A stretch of DNA of 64,000 nt from Owenia fusiformis (Eukaryota; Annelida; Polychaeta; Sabellida; Oweniidae). Below the pieces are notes generated by a model, which saw nothing but the letters and a program-made list of their open reading frames with translations, was not told where the DNA came from and made no database searches. The position numbers and the translations under genes were made by a program. Position 1 is the first letter of the stretch. Each line of letters opens with the position of its first letter. This document shows positions 12,671 to 26,157 of the stretch, in pieces. The DNA lies in assembly GCA_903813345.2 (NCBI GenBank), contig CAIIXF020000007.1, forward strand, positions 7,817,730 to 7,881,729, given 5' to 3'.

Positions 12671-15600
12671 TAATGAATAAAGAAGCAAAAAGAATGCCAT
12701 AGTCCAACACCCAGCGTTAATATTTGCGTACAAAATTTTTTGATTTCTTAATTATTTTGAACGAGTTCATATTTTCGATCTCTATGTTTGACACCGAGTC
12801 ATATTTATTACTTTCAAGGGTTTAGAAATCTAGATAAAACGATCGTATGTTTCTTTAATTAATTCATCCAGCCGATGAAGGTGGTGCACTTGTAAACCAA
12901 ACCTTCTTAAGGGGATCAGGTCTTTAAATTAGATTCCTTAATATCAACACCCATCATGTAACCACACACTCTAAATCAACCGTAGAAATTATCATAACGA
13001 ACATTTATGTTAGTTTAGTTAATGTATATCTCTCATTTTGAAATTTTCTCAGCGTGGAAAGAGTAACATCAACAGTCGACTCGGCAGTGTATTTCATCTT
13101 AACTGTGATTTTGGACTCTTCTTCCCAGGTACCTCTTACAAGGTGTTCTTTAACTTATCATTGGTATGGTTGTTTAGGTGAGCAGGTGCGAAGAAATCTA
13201 TATAAGGGATATATATGTGTCTCTTGGAGTAATGTGGTCTCTCTTCCACATGGTTATTACAGGCCCTAAATGAGCATACACTATTTCTATTAAGGTCACT
13301 CTATATAAAACAACATCTTTACATTTAGCTAGGACCAAAGTAACATTCACACCGGACTACACTAAGTTCTTTCTTCTCAAATAATTTTTAAATATGATAC
13401 TATCGTAAAGTAATTATTTAATAATAAATATTAAATTAACAAGAACAAATAAAGCATTAGTTATTAGTATTCTAAATTACAAAATGAGACTACTTACCTT
13501 ATTAAAAGTACGACTATTATGGCGCACCCTCACTTCAACGAGGCTTACAAACACCTGTGGAACGTTATTCTTCTGCAAAATGAGTAAACTGACATCGTTA
13601 CGAGAACATCCGAAATATTATTTCACTCCCCTATAAGCGATATTAAATCGTGACCCTAGGCTATTTGTTTGAATCCGATAAAGATTTCAGGCGGATTGGA
13701 AATTAATTTTTGATGATCTTTAATGAAAATAAGATTTCTACTCTAACACTTCAGTTGAAATCATAATCCAGTCGCTGTAGAAATATTTTGATACTCTGAA
13801 TGTGCTTGAATCAATGTGTGTAATGCCAAAGGTAATGATGCGATGAGAATTGCAAAACAGGTTGAACTACGAGCCATTCTCGTGAGATTGACTGGCGTCG
13901 AATTTGGATACAGTTGGGTATGATACCTTAAGATATATAGTGCTATTGACACTATGGATAGCGCAGTTTATGACACCAAAAAAACAGTCCAGAGACACCA
14001 AAATTCTTCACTCGGTCCCTTTGAGATGCGCGCATCCCTCAGTATAAATCTCGTATTTAAAACTGACAACACATAAAATTCATATTTAGGGTTTAAAACA
14101 TAGAAAACAATTTTTAAAAATATCATGGACCGGGGTCCGGGAACGGGATGGATACAACTGTATTTACCAGACCTCGTCAATGGAGAGAGAGATTCGGGTC
14201 CCGCTCCCTAGATACACTATATGACTGTATTCTTTCACGTTTTCTTCCTAAAACCCAAGTACCGTTCACTGTTCTTTGGTATCATATAATAAAGTGTTGA
14301 GTTTTAATTCGTTTACAGCTTTTAACATTGGGATTCTCAATAAAACATTTTACCATGGAGGTGGTGAAGGTTAAACAAAAACTGTGATATCAATGCCACA
14401 TTCAAACGTAAAACACTCATTTTCTTAAACATAAATGTAAGCACCTTTTCGACGACCCCTAAATCGGTTGAATTGCTGAACAAATATAATACTGGGACTG
14501 ATTTACACAATATTAACTTACGCTGACACGTAACATTCTTTCTGATGTTTTCTCCGCAAATTCTTGGACAAAGTTGTTACTTATTTGCCAGAAATCCCCT
14601 GAGATAACTTCAACAATCTTTGCTTAGCCGATGTTTTGACACGATTCTTCTAATGGTTCACTAAAAACACAGAGGATTATTTTCAAAACATGGCAAAGAA
14701 TTTTCCAGATTTTTTTCTACCGTTGATATGCTGTATTTGCAACAGAAAGCATAAAGGTCACCGTGGGTGGCTCGCCAAAGGCTAAGTTCAGCTCAATAAT
14801 AAAAAATACAAAGGTGAGGGGACAGTACGTCATGGATTCAATGATTAGAAATATTTTCACTGAGCCATTTTGTACCATGACTTTACATGTATATATCATA
14901 ACGTTGACAAAATAATGTCAGTCCTCTGTTTTCAGGTGAAGACGGTATTAATAGAACTAGTAGGATGTAAAATAATAAAAAAGTAGTCAAGAAGCAAATA
15001 GTCTATGAACTTGGCGACATCTTAGACTTCCAATCAGTCAATATGGTACAACGAAAATGGGACTTCTGCGCATGTTAAAATTTTTCGTCAAAACTCAACT
15101 TTTGTTCAAGTTGATACGATTGTCTTTCGAACTAGAGACTTACCTCATTCGAAAGATCATAAAAGACTTTATCTATACTGAAAATCTTAGATCCAAACAT
15201 AGTAGAATACGCCGTCAGTCCGCATTTGATTTTTTGAAGTGAGTTTCGTAGATCGTCAGATTTCTCCGACTGATATCGGGTTATCTCAAACTGGTTCGTT
15301 TATAAATACGAATTTGTTTACCGTTGTAAGGCGCATGCGCAAAATTGATTTATAAACCTTATTGGTTGATGGTTTTTCTCCTGCGCATGCGTGAAGTCTG
15401 ATGAACACTTATGACGAAGACCGGAGCAAACATTACTAGCTCTTGAACGAAATTCCAATATTCAGGTCATTTCGCCGTGTTTGCTAAGCGTGTATACGTG
15501 AATGACAAGCTGTTTTGAGTAGATCGGGTACCTGTTTTCGACACAACATTGATTTAGCTTGACATTGATGTGCACATTGACACTTTTGAGCATGTTAATA

Positions 15601-16509
15601 CAAGTTTTTACACGCTTAGCACGAGACGGGTTTTCGAAAAATCTGTTATCTGATTCACTCGATTATCGTATGGATATGTATTTCTGCTGACATTTCAACA
15701 CCACATCACATAGAATTACGATGCAGAATGATAATAAAACACAAAACAACTACTAAATTCCACTTGTTATTTCACAGGAGGTAAAAATGCAAACTGCCTA
15801 GATTCTTTGTAAGGGTCGTCAGACATCGGATTGGCCGCCATATTTGAAATGAAAATATCACTAAATAGAGGTCTGCGCATGCCTCAACATTTCGACTGCA
15901 ATGAACAACCAGAAACAGTTTTAAGTCAAGATGCAATTATAATCAAGTCGCGACACCCTGACAACGGTTAAGTCAGATAACGTTGTCGCAAAATTTTTAA
16001 ATGGCGGTGTGATAATTAAATGGTAGCCTATAGAGTACTGATTTATGAACTTATAGTATATGCAGTCAACTCAAGATGTGGCGAAAATTTACAAAATGAA
16101 AATAAAATATTTTTTTTACCTTTTTTAAAAAAAAAGTCCACTCACCACCCGGCCATGCCGTTAATTTTGATCACGATATCAGTGTGTTCGATCAATCCTG
16201 TATAGTTAAAGACCTCATGTTCTACTTTGATAAATATGATAAACCAATAATCAACTATACTTACTAACGTAATTGCGTATTATTTTTGAGCTAATTAGTA
16301 CTTAGTGGGCAAGGGGTATGTATTTAACGTCGGGGTTTCCGGCTCTAATTATCCCGGGCATGGTGACATATCTAGATCTTGCCCATATTGTAGTAGAAAT
16401 CGACCAAGTTGAATGGCCACTGGGCAACTTGATTGGATTCTTAATTTTTGTTGTTATATAGAGTACTTTGTACTTTAAGGTGACTTATTTTAAAAGTGCT
16501 GAACAATAT

Positions 16510-16640
16510 TGACTTTTTATGTCACCACAAGAAGAAGTGACATATATTGTTTTAGTCTCCATTTTTTTATGAACAGTGTTCGGCGTTCGGTGGTTGGCGT
16601 CTTCAACAAATGGCAGGTGACATTTGCATGTTTATGACTT
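16510..16640 (+). repeat. Dispersed repeat fragment, related to 22,415-22,540
   Basis: The order GTGACATAT.TTGTT, TAGTCTC, GTTCGG, GTGGTTGGCGT, AACAAATG.CAGG, GACATTT, TGCATGTT appears here and again at about 22,415-22,540 with scattered substitutions. The shared order and direction show one interspersed family in two diverged copies. Its class is not evident. Confidence 0.5.
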
Positions 16641-17224
16641 GTTTATCGTGAAATATAAAGGTTTTGTTTTCAACTTTTTCAATTTATATTATAATCACAT
16701 TATCATAAGTCATAGTAGATAAGTTTTTAACATGCTTATTAGATTTATTTTACATATCATGCTATATTAATAAATGCTTAAATGTTCGGAAACTTTACAT
16801 TTGAAGTGGATTTTATTTATTATTTGACCTTGACATCAAACGAAAACACCGTGATATTGCATGTTTTGATATCTCATTTTGAGCGCAAGTATAGGTAGAA
16901 TTCACAATTTTGATGACCATAGCTACAACAGGTCCAAATATAAATACCATAGAACAAGATTACTATTAAAAAGAACGACGGGCGGACCGTCATTTAAAGA
17001 TGTTACACAATCATGATACTGTGGCGGTTAGTGCGTACAATCAATCAGGAATGATAGTGAGGAGATAATAAAAGGAACATACTAGACTGATCTGCTGAAC
17101 CTGAGAATGTAAGGGGGAGATAAGGCATTCCAACTCCTATAAGGTAATCAATCAGAAAGAAAACGTAATGTTTTGTGATTTAAGACCAGAGTTAGACCAT
17201 GACTTATGAACGATCTTCAAAGTA

Positions 17225-18305
17225 CGAGGGTTGTTCAAAAAGTTTTGCACAAATATATCTAATTATAAAAATGATGAACCAATTGTGTTCATATTTGGAA
17301 AGTTTGTGCCCCAATCTTATTCCCTTACACTGTCAAGTTTTCATGTATGTATGATTATTACTTAACATTTTATGGTTGCTATGGTGACCAAGGTGATGGC
17401 GTCACGGTCCATATCATTTTTAAAGAGAAAACAAGTAATATATAAAGCACAATACCACTAAACATGCCAAAATTTAATTACATAAACTATCAACTTAAAT
17501 TTAAGCAATATCTAGTATTGTTCTCGTGGTAAAAATGAATTTTATATCAATACTTCTCATCTTATTTTCTTTGGAAATGCAAAGAATGACCGTAAACATA
17601 CTCTTCAAACATCTTGAACAAATCACCTGATTTTATGACGTTATCAATTAAAGTCCTCATATCAATTTATGAAATATTGGAGAATATGACTCAAAATAAT
17701 AAAGTTGAGGCAGAAAACATTGATAGAATACGTGTTAAAGAATGGGAAAACAGAATCACAGAAGTTAAAATCATTCATGCATTAAGACATTGTATACGAT
17801 GACTCCTATTAGACATTGTTAAGTATTCCAAGGTGGAATTAGACAAAGGGAAATGTATTGAAGGCAGCTGTAGTTATCAGAAGGCTTGACATCAAATAGG
17901 TAAGGGGGGGGGGTTCAGATATTGTTTCAAAGACTGGTGGACAGAATGCTACACGTAATGCATTCCTGCTACGGAAGACTACATAAGAACTCTATATTTT
18001 GATTGATTATAAGTCAATTATAACATAACCTGACTAACTGTTCAAACAACACAGATTGACCGAACAATTTCAGCCTTTCAAGGCATTCACAAAAATAATT
18101 CAATTTAATGACGTCATATGGACCATGAGACCATTGGTTCACATTTTAAAGTCAATGTATCTCAAGAAGTATTTTGTGTATGGTCCGGAAATTTCAGATA
18201 TGAATGTAAGATAGGTGATACTATATCCTTAAGAAATTTTATGTAAAAATGATAAAATCTCTTCTCTTGAGAAGCAGTCGTGCAAAACTTTTCGAACGAC
18301 CCTTG
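17225..18305. mobile_element. Non-autonomous mariner-like element, 1,081 bp
   Basis: The left end CGAGGGTTGTTCAAAAAG and the right end CTTTTCGAACGACCCTTG are inverted repeats matching at about 23 of the outer 26 positions, and both are bounded by TA (17,223-17,224 and 18,306-18,307), the Tc1/mariner target. The length approaches that of a full mariner, but no frame of more than about 60 codons survives and I see no DDD/DDE catalytic context. It is a decayed or internally replaced copy. A run of Gs lies at about 17,905. Confidence 0.75.
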
Positions 18306-18624
18306 TACATAGTCGTATGTTCTGACTCTCGAGATATCCTGCAATAACTAACATTTTTGTTGGGACTATGGACAATGGACCTGTACGTGGTTCATTGGGA
18401 GGCAAGGGTCCCAAAGACTTGATGTAAAGATAGAGGTCCATGGTAACACTATACGGATACAACGTTCATTGTCCATTCTGATATTCATACAGTTCTTGTC
18501 ACAGTATCTTTCAGTTTCACTTACTACATGCATGATCTCATGATTGAAAAGGGATAACATTACATGTTTTATTTAATACGATGCTCATTGGCCCTAGGAA
18601 AGAAATCGTAACTAATCAATGTGC

Positions 18625-18777
18625 AACAATGGTACCTGTTACAATGTTACACAGCAGAGTAAATTGCTAAATAGCTTCGTTCTAAACTATTTTGACAAAA
18701 AGCTTCGTAACGAAGGTACATGCTGTACCTGTGCAATACCTCAACAATTTAACTCTGTCGTGTAACAGGTACCAATG
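18625..18777. repeat. Hairpin MITE, about 150 bp
   Basis: The left arm at 18,625-18,668 (ACAATGGTACCTGTTAC, then ACAGCAGAGTAAATTG) is the inverse of the right arm at 18,743-18,777 (CAATTTAACTCTG, then GTAACAGGTACCAATGT). One arm carries an 8-base insertion. The loop contains AGCTTCGT/CTTCGTAACGAAG pairings. The class is unknown. Confidence 0.6.
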
Positions 18778-20100
18778 TCACAAACATTGATTGAAAATTG
18801 AAATAAGAAGACCATAGATATCTATGTGAGCTTGAGGAGGAAGAAGTCTCTCTGCTAGAGGTTCAAATCTATGGGCTAACATAGGTTAATTGCGGATACC
18901 CCACTACAATCAGCTATTGTTATATCCGGCTCAAATGCTAATGAATTCCAATAAAAGAATCATTCTTCTTTATAATGAGCAAATAATGTTTTTTTCACAG
19001 GCTAATATATTTGTCGAAGAAACCCTGTGTAATTTATCAGATCTTTGTCATCTATCAAGTTTCTCCTGTATTCATAGGTGACCTTGGTATGCCATCAGAA
19101 TCTTAAAGTTGTAAGTGCAATTAAAGGAACAGGTATTCTCCTTGGCTAATACGATGTCTCTGGCCACAATAAACCTCTATGTATCACAATTTGAAATAAT
19201 TATCTCCCTACCCTGGGAAATCAACTCTTTGATTAGTACACGTCTATGAAATAAGATCTACACACTTTTAAGATCCTATGCTCATATGGTCTATGTTTAA
19301 ACCAATCGTGTTGAGAAATCATCGGAAATATGTTAAAAAGTGACCCATTCTTCAGTCAATTCTGAGAAATGCGCAGTAACAACTGGGTAATTACTAAATT
19401 GGTTCCGTGCAAAAACACGAATTTCTCCTTTCCCAACGGGGCCAGTGAAACACATTTGAAAGATGGGCACCTTTTAAACATCGTTTTGACATCTATCAAC
19501 TACCAGCAATGCATTTTCACTTCTGATATCATATTTTCCTATCATATATCGTATCTCATCATACCGTATCGTACCGTTTCATACCGTATCGTACCGTACC
19601 GTATCGCATTGCAATTGTGCAGTCTCAATAAGCAAATTGTTAATACAAATTACAATTCCCCGCACATTATTCTTACTTTGTATCAGGTAAAGGCGCGTGT
19701 TGTAAACTATCTTAAGAATCTCATCCACATTAAACATAACACTTTGGATATCTACGAACGAACGATTCAATATCATGCAATTCTGACATACTGGATATGT
19801 TTATTTGAATGTACCTTTAAAAGTAAGCTAATGTAGAACATAGTATCGTATTTGAACTCATTTTTTACAGCATGACTTGACTTTTGTGATGTTGGCTTGT
19901 TTTTTGTTTCAAATCACCTTTGTGGTAAAGATTGTTTTGGAAAGGTTTTGAAACATGCGCCTGGTCTTTGTGTGTTTCCGGTATACTCATAATCAAAAAT
20001 ATATATTCACTACCAGCGAACTGTATATAATTCTTTTAGTAATAACAACAAATGTTTTAAGTAATAGTTGTCTTTATGACGACTTTGCCATGTACAATAA
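18778..20100. other. Gene-free stretch with a TACCG/TATCG microsatellite
   Basis: No gene is visible. At about 19,547-19,611 the words ATACCG, TATCG and GTACCG repeat about ten times, a short interrupted simple repeat. A 155-codon open frame crosses it but is translated repeat, not a protein. A B-box-like word (GGTTCAAATCT) at about 18,862 has no convincing A box or cloverleaf. Confidence 0.45.
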
Positions 20101-21088
20101 CACGGGGTACCATCGAATAATTTTGGCAACGTACCGGAGAACGACATTTTACTAAGAAATTTCAATAATTTAGCACAATATATTTTTTAACTAGAGTATA
20201 CTTTGATTTTGACAAAAGTAAGTATTCCATGCAATGGCTATTTCATTCATGAGTTTGTAGGAATTCTGTTGAAACCCAGTTCTGATCAAGTACGAAGTTA
20301 TTGAAATCGGCGCAGTCGGACTTTACTCCGAAAGATGGTTTTTCGATTATAACTTTTTACAACATTTAAGTATAGACTTTTGAAAAAAGTACAGAATAGT
20401 CCTTATACTATTGAATAATTCTGTTATTTCTGATTCACACGACTCTGATTTGTTTAATTAAAAAAAAAGTTTTAAAAATATTACTTAGGAACGTAACCGG
20501 AGCTGGGAACGTAACCGGAGCAGATCAGTTGAATTATATAATTTTAAAAAATAAAATATATAATTTAAAGCATATATATTAATAAATACGCATTCGAACA
20601 ATCCCGTATGTTTTTAAATTAGTATACATGTATGTGCTTTAAATCATATATTTTAATTTTTTTGATTAAATAATTCAACTGATCTGCTCCGGTTACGTTC
20701 CTAAGTAATATTTTTAAAACTTTTTTTTTAATTAAACAAATCAGAGTCGTGTGAATCAGAAATAACAGAATTATTCAAAAGTATAAGGACTATTCTGTAC
20801 TTTTTTCAAAAGTCTATACTTAAATGTTGTGAAAAGTTATAATCGAAAAACCATCTTTCGGAGTAAAGTCCGTCTGCGCCGATTTCAATAACTTCGTACT
20901 TGATCAGAACTGGGTTCCAACAGAATTCCTACAAACTCATGAATGAAATAGTTATTGCATTGAATACTTACTTTTGTCAAAATCAAAATAGAACTCTAGT
21001 TAAAAATATATTGTGCTAAATTATTGCCATTTCTTAGTAAAATGTCGTTCTCCGGTACGTTGCCAAAATTATTCGATGGTACCCCGTG
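20101..21088. mobile_element. 988-bp palindromic (foldback-type) element, copy 1
   Basis: The element starts CACGGGGTACCATCG and ends CGATGGTACCCCGTG, and nearly its whole length is one imperfect palindrome centred near 20,595, with arms of about 400 bases or more. GGAACGTAACCGGAG occurs twice in the left arm (about 20,489 and 20,506) but once, inverted, in the right arm, which gives the element a direction. It has no coding capacity. Flanks do not match those of copy 2, so each is a separate insertion; no target duplication is clear beyond a flanking A on both sides. Confidence 0.8.
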
Positions 21089-22414
21089 ATGGCAGGTTAC
21101 TTTGATTTTAAAGGCCTATGGTAATATTTTTACATCAAATTTTAGTTGTTTATCTGTGAAATCTAAAATGAGGAATTAAAAATAGTACTTCATAAAACCT
21201 AATGCATAGACTGCAATCAAGGCCCGGAATCGAGGTCCCTTGAATATCATACCCGTGAAAAACCAAAAATGCAATCAAACAAGTATATACTAGTATTGTG
21301 TGGTTAAGATCAATGATCAAGGAAACCCATTCGTGGGATTCATACTTATTGTTGATTTTTTTTGTTTACAAGAAAAGGTTTCGTACGCGTATTGATATTG
21401 TCCTTCGTAATAAAACCCATATTGAGTCCCTACCAGTAAATAACCACTATACGTACATTTGCAAAATATGGCCGCCATAGAATATTTGGGAGTCTAGGCA
21501 AGATACATGTACCAATTGTCCCATCCTTTCATCATCAATCCCTTAATCGATTTATAATAGTGAGCTTAAACCGGATTAAACCATCTCCCTCAAACTTATA
21601 CAAATCCTGACTCAGAGTACGTAAAAGATTGGTACACTGTGTGCATATCATGTGTATTCTGGCGTCAGGATGCATACATGATTCGCGCACAGCGGGCCTA
21701 TCCTGTGTGAATCTTGACTCAGGATACGTATGTGGAAGCCCAAGTATACTTGGCTACCCAACTATTCTGACTCTTGCCGAAGTGTTCTTACCTGACCCAA
21801 GTATTCCGAGTTTGCTAATTTTTTCAAATACACTCGATAGATGTCTTGTTTTTTATTGTGGTTTGTAACTTTGTACAATCAGCCTCCTCGGTCTTGCTTT
21901 GCAGCACAGGTTTCTCATATTACACATTACCTTAGATCTTGTGTCTCATGTTTCCAGTTGCAAAAAATCTTGATCTATTAAACAGACATAAACATGTTTT
22001 CAACTATGTATAGATTATAGTATTAAGCTTACTTCTAATCTCGGCATGTTTGCGTTTATAGACTAATAAGAGACTTCTAACATAGATACAGATGAATTCA
22101 TTGGGTGTATGGGAAAATAAACTACATAAAGAGCGCTGGGCAGGCTGATATAGTGACCAAGATTTAAATATTGAAAATTCATGTAGCTACATTTACTGAA
22201 ATTCAAACATATTTTATCTGATAAATTCAACGCTAATTGAATATTTTTTTGTCGACTCTGACCTTCTCAGGTTTGATGTTTTTGTCAAGCTCAGCCGACT
22301 TCTCCTAGAAAGTTTACGAATTACATATGTATTTGCTAAATGCCAGCGAATAGGTGCACGTTATGGTTAAAGATTTAATTGATACGCATCAAGGAGTGGG
22401 AGTCTACAAGTGGT

Positions 22415-22540
22415 GACATATTGTTATAGTCTCTAACTTTTTGTGGACGGCATTCTGTGGTTGGCGTTCGGCGCCTGTAACAAATGCCAGGGACGACATT
22501 TTGCATGTTAATGCCTTGTTAAAATATGTTGCTCTCACTG
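22415..22540 (+). repeat. Dispersed repeat fragment, related to 16,510-16,640
   Basis: Contains GTGGTGACATATTGTT, TAGTCTC, GTGGTTGGCGTTCGG, AACAAATGCCAGG and GCATGTTAATG in the same order as the fragment at 16,510-16,640. No coding content or terminal structure is visible. Confidence 0.5.
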
Positions 22541-23481
22541 TCACTAGCAAAGATGTCATAAAATCGTAACGAGGAAATCATTTTATTACTATTGGATTTT
22601 TGTTTTCAGGAATACACTCATGTTTATTTACACGAATAAAGGATCTAGTACGCCCTCCATTATGATCTCCCCATGAACAAAAATAAATTCATCTGAATTT
22701 TCGAAATGAATATACTGCTTTTATTATTACATTTATATGTACACTAGTATCCTGTTGACCTATATTCAGCACTGTATTGATGAATGGGCCACTTATTAGG
22801 GCCAATATTCAATCATAAAGTGTACAGGGGTAGAGATGCCAAATCAGGAAGTATTTTTGTGTCTGTCAAAATCCATTTGCATCCTACACATCCCTACATC
22901 TTATTCAAATATGTTATGAATTAATGAAACATAACAGTATAATCTTTGGATTTACAAAGTTATATGGCATTTCATAAGTGTAAAAGTTGCTTTTGAAGCA
23001 TTTTTCTATAGCCATTTTGTAAGAAAAAATGATGAAAAAATGTATAATCTTTTCATTTGAAGTATCACCTGAATCGATTGCAAACTTTATATTTGCACAT
23101 CTGTTGTGATATACCAGTTGTGTCATATTGTGAAATTATTTAATTTGCAATCGATTCAGGTCATAGTGTATTTTAAGTATTTTTGTGAAAATCAATAGAA
23201 ACCAATGACCTTCATTGGAATCTGATGATATCAACATCTCGATGAAACACATACACCCTTGCTGAACTCAATGACCTCAACCTCAGCCCATGTGGGTCCA
23301 AATGCTTAGATATTTTCCAAAGTATTATGTGACATGGTGTTCTTTATGTTACACCTAAAATGATTCATTTTGTTCATGGGGAAATCATAATGGAAAGTGC
23401 ACTAGATCCTTGGTCCAAATTTACATAAAAAGTAAAAAGCGCACAGAAGATATATAGTGGGTGTAAAAAATACTTACGTTC

Positions 23482-23715
23482 CAGGGACGGATCTGAAAAT
23501 CAAGAGTAGGGGGTCCTAAATCTGAAAATTTGAGCCCAGTTTATAAAAACAGGCTCAAAATAAATCATGCTCAGTAATGCTGAGTTGTTACCTTAATTGC
23601 TCAATTTATGTGGAGAGGGAAGATTTTTTGCCCTATACGTTTTTTTGGCCCTCACTTTTTGGGGCCCTCCAAAGGGGGAGGGTCGGGCCCCTGTCCTCCG
23701 CCAGATCGACCATTG
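23482..23715. mobile_element. Possible hAT-like MITE remnant
   Basis: The left end CAGGGACGGATCTG and the inverse of the right end (CAATGGTCGATCTGG) are alike, and the interior near the right end is rich in GGGGCCC/GGGCCCC. CAGGG.CGGATC termini with G/C-rich subterminal tracts are typical of short hAT elements. The flanking 8-mers are only partly alike, so the target duplication is not secure. Confidence 0.4.
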
Positions 23716-24556
23716 CGTTTTACCTTATGTATGATACAACACGCATATTCAATAATAGGGTCCTCCGCCCTTGTTATTTTTCTTAAATCAATGATAGTAT
23801 GTTTTACATACCGAGCGGAGGTAGTCATTTATATCATTTATAAAAACATGAGTGGTTTCCAAATTAATTTCAGGAGCCATCTTTTGAATATACGTGGAAT
23901 CCATTGACAAATGATTAAAAAACTAACGCAGACATCTATTGAGTGTATTCGAAAAAATAAGTAAGCCCAGAATACTTGGGTCAGGTCAGTATACTTCGGC
24001 AAGAATCAGAATAGATGGGTAGCCAAGAATACTTGGGCCTTCACATACGTACAGGATTAGCACACTGTGCATATCCTGTATGAATCTAGGCATCAGGATT
24101 CATACAGGATTGGCACACTGCGAGCGTATCCTGTATGAATCCAGGAGGAAGGATTCATACTGGATTCCTTTTGGGTATATTATTGCCGAAATATTGAAAT
24201 AATCAACAGAACAACCAACTTTCAGAATTAAACACAATCGATTCCTCGGCTAGCGAGGGGAATCCCATTGAGTCACAAAAGCGCCCACAAGATCCTTGAC
24301 CCAGGCAGCCAATCAGTTTTGTGATTCAATGACTAATCAGATAACAGGAGGACTTTCCCGGTATATTTTTATAATTTCTGCGAAAATAATTAGATCGGCC
24401 AGCACAATCGCAAAATTTACACTGAAAGGGGGATTTGGGACTTCTTCTTTGGTAAGTAGATGGGTGAATATGTGTTGAGACTCTCATAGAGCCCATTTAA
24501 TATAGATCTATTGACTCATCTCTCTAGGGTACTTTTACAAAGAATTTTTCTGTGTA

Positions 24557-25544
24557 CACGGGGTACCATCGAATAATTTTGGCAACGTACCGGAGAACGA
24601 CATTTTACTAAGAAATGGCAATAATTTAGCACAATATATTTTTAACTAGAGTTCTATTTTGATTTTGACAAAAGTAAGTATTCAATGCAATAACTATTTC
24701 ATTCATGAGTTTGTAGGAATTCTGTTGGAACCCAGTTCTGATCAAGTACGAAGTTATTGAAATCGGCGCAGACGGACTTTACTCCGAAAGATGGTTTTTC
24801 GATTATAACTTTTCACAACATTTAAGTATAGACTTTTGAAAAAAGTACAGAATAGTCCTTATACTTTTGAATAATTCTGTTATTTCTGATTCACACGACT
24901 CTGATTTGTTTAATTAAAAAAAAAGTTTTAAAAATATTACTTAGGAACGTAACCGGAGCAGATCAGTTGAATTATTTAATCAAAAAAATTAAAATATATG
25001 ATTTAAAGCACATACATGTATACTAATTTAAAAACATACGGGATTGTTCGAATGCGTATTTATTAATATATATGCTTTAAATTATATATTTTATTTTTTA
25101 AAATTATATAATTCAACTGATCTGCTCCGGTTACGTTCCCAGCTCCGGTTACGTTCCTAAGTAATATTTTTAAAACTTTTTTTTTAATTAAACAAATCAG
25201 AGTCGTGTGAATCAGAAATAACAGAATTATTCAATAGTATAAGGACTATTCTGTACTTTTTTCAAAAGTCTATACTTAAATGTTGTAAAAAGTTATAATC
25301 GAAAAACCATCTTTCGGAGTAAAGTCCGACTGCGCCGATTTCAATAACTTCGTACTTGATCAGAACTGGGTTTCAACAGAATTCCTACAAACTCATGAAT
25401 GAAATAGCCATTGCATGGAATACTTACTTTTGTCAAAATCAAAGTATACTCTAGTTAAAAAATATATTGTGCTAAATTATTGAAATTTCTTAGTAAAATG
25501 TCGTTCTCCGGTACGTTGCCAAAATTATTCGATGGTACCCCGTG
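24557..25544. mobile_element. 988-bp palindromic (foldback-type) element, copy 2
   Basis: This copy is the reverse complement of the element at 20,101-21,088, with the same length and almost no differences by eye. The direction is shown by the doubled GGAACGTAACCGGAG, here inverted near its right half (about 25,125-25,160). Since inner and outer flanks differ from copy 1, the pair did not arise by a local inverted duplication; two recent insertions 3.5 kb apart is the simpler reading. Confidence 0.8.
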
Positions 25545-26157
25545 AATAAAAAGATAGCTATAGATTGGTCGAGTTCGAAGAAGGGACTGAAAGTCTGTTG
25601 TAAAGTTGCGAATATTTTTCTTCATTTTTTTGTCGCAATACTTAGCTGAATAATAGCATTCTTAGAATTTAAATTTAGAAACACGTGTACAAATGTCATT
25701 TTCATATGTCCATATTGGTTTAAATATGGGCTCAAAAGAGATTATAAATTCCCGTTCATTTTAAATCAAACATAATTAAAATCGTCATTCAGTGGATAAT
25801 CTGATAATGTACTCAGTAATTGTGTTATAGAAAAAGCTAATGACTACAACTGTAAGCATTTGTGAACATATGAAAAGGATGGAAAGAGCGGCAAAAAATA
25901 ATTGGTTCTTCAACACTGAAGGTGAAATACTGAAACGATGTCCAAACAATAAGAATATTACCTGCCATCTTTTTTACTCACTTTCGATTATATCTATAAA
26001 TAATTTGAATAGATCTCTCCAAGAAATTTTTCGTTCAACATCATGGTAAAGACTTACTTTTATATTCCTAGACGACCAATACTATCCATTTATGCACCTC
26101 TCTCTGTCTTCAATGGTTGATAAATACATGAAAATGAGTGAAATATATTTTACTCTA
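25545..26157. other. Intergenic, nothing recognised
   Basis: AT-rich spacer between the palindromic element and the small element downstream of the coiled-coil gene. The only open frames are under 70 codons and have no splice or promoter context. Confidence 0.5.

Larger units (their letters stand above)
10468..17224. other. Gene-free stretch, 6.8 kb
   Basis: No gene is supportable. Notable contents are a cluster of degenerate TTCGGTAAATA / TATCGAAT motifs at 11,960-12,670 (separate entry), two GCGCATGCG sites about 60 bases apart near 15,335 and 15,392, and a fragment at about 16,510-16,640 related to one at about 22,415-22,540. Short open frames throughout look random. Confidence 0.45.
21089..24556. 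other. Region of nested inverted repeats between the two 988-bp elements
   Basis: No gene is supportable. Three inverted pairs lie inside one another: about 21,610-21,800 with 23,960-24,180 (ACTTGGGTCAGG / CCTGACCCAAGT and AAGTATACTTGG / CCAAGAATACTT); about 22,610-22,710 with 23,355-23,430 (GTTCATGGGGA / TCCCCATGAAC and CTAGATCC / GGATCTAG); and the perfect 17-base arms 23,068-23,084 with 23,144-23,160 (CCTGAATCGATTGCAAA). Midpoints drift between about 22,885 and 23,110. The layout could be one old large foldback element or an eroded inverted duplication. Confidence 0.55.

Noticed and set aside
17614-17802. Transposase remnant inside the mariner-like element
   Set aside because: The 62-codon frame shows no helix-turn-helix or catalytic Asp/Glu pattern that I can recognise.
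19369-19836. 155-codon plus-strand open frame
   Set aside because: It crosses a TACCG/TATCG microsatellite, has no recognisable domain, and lacks splice and poly(A) context.
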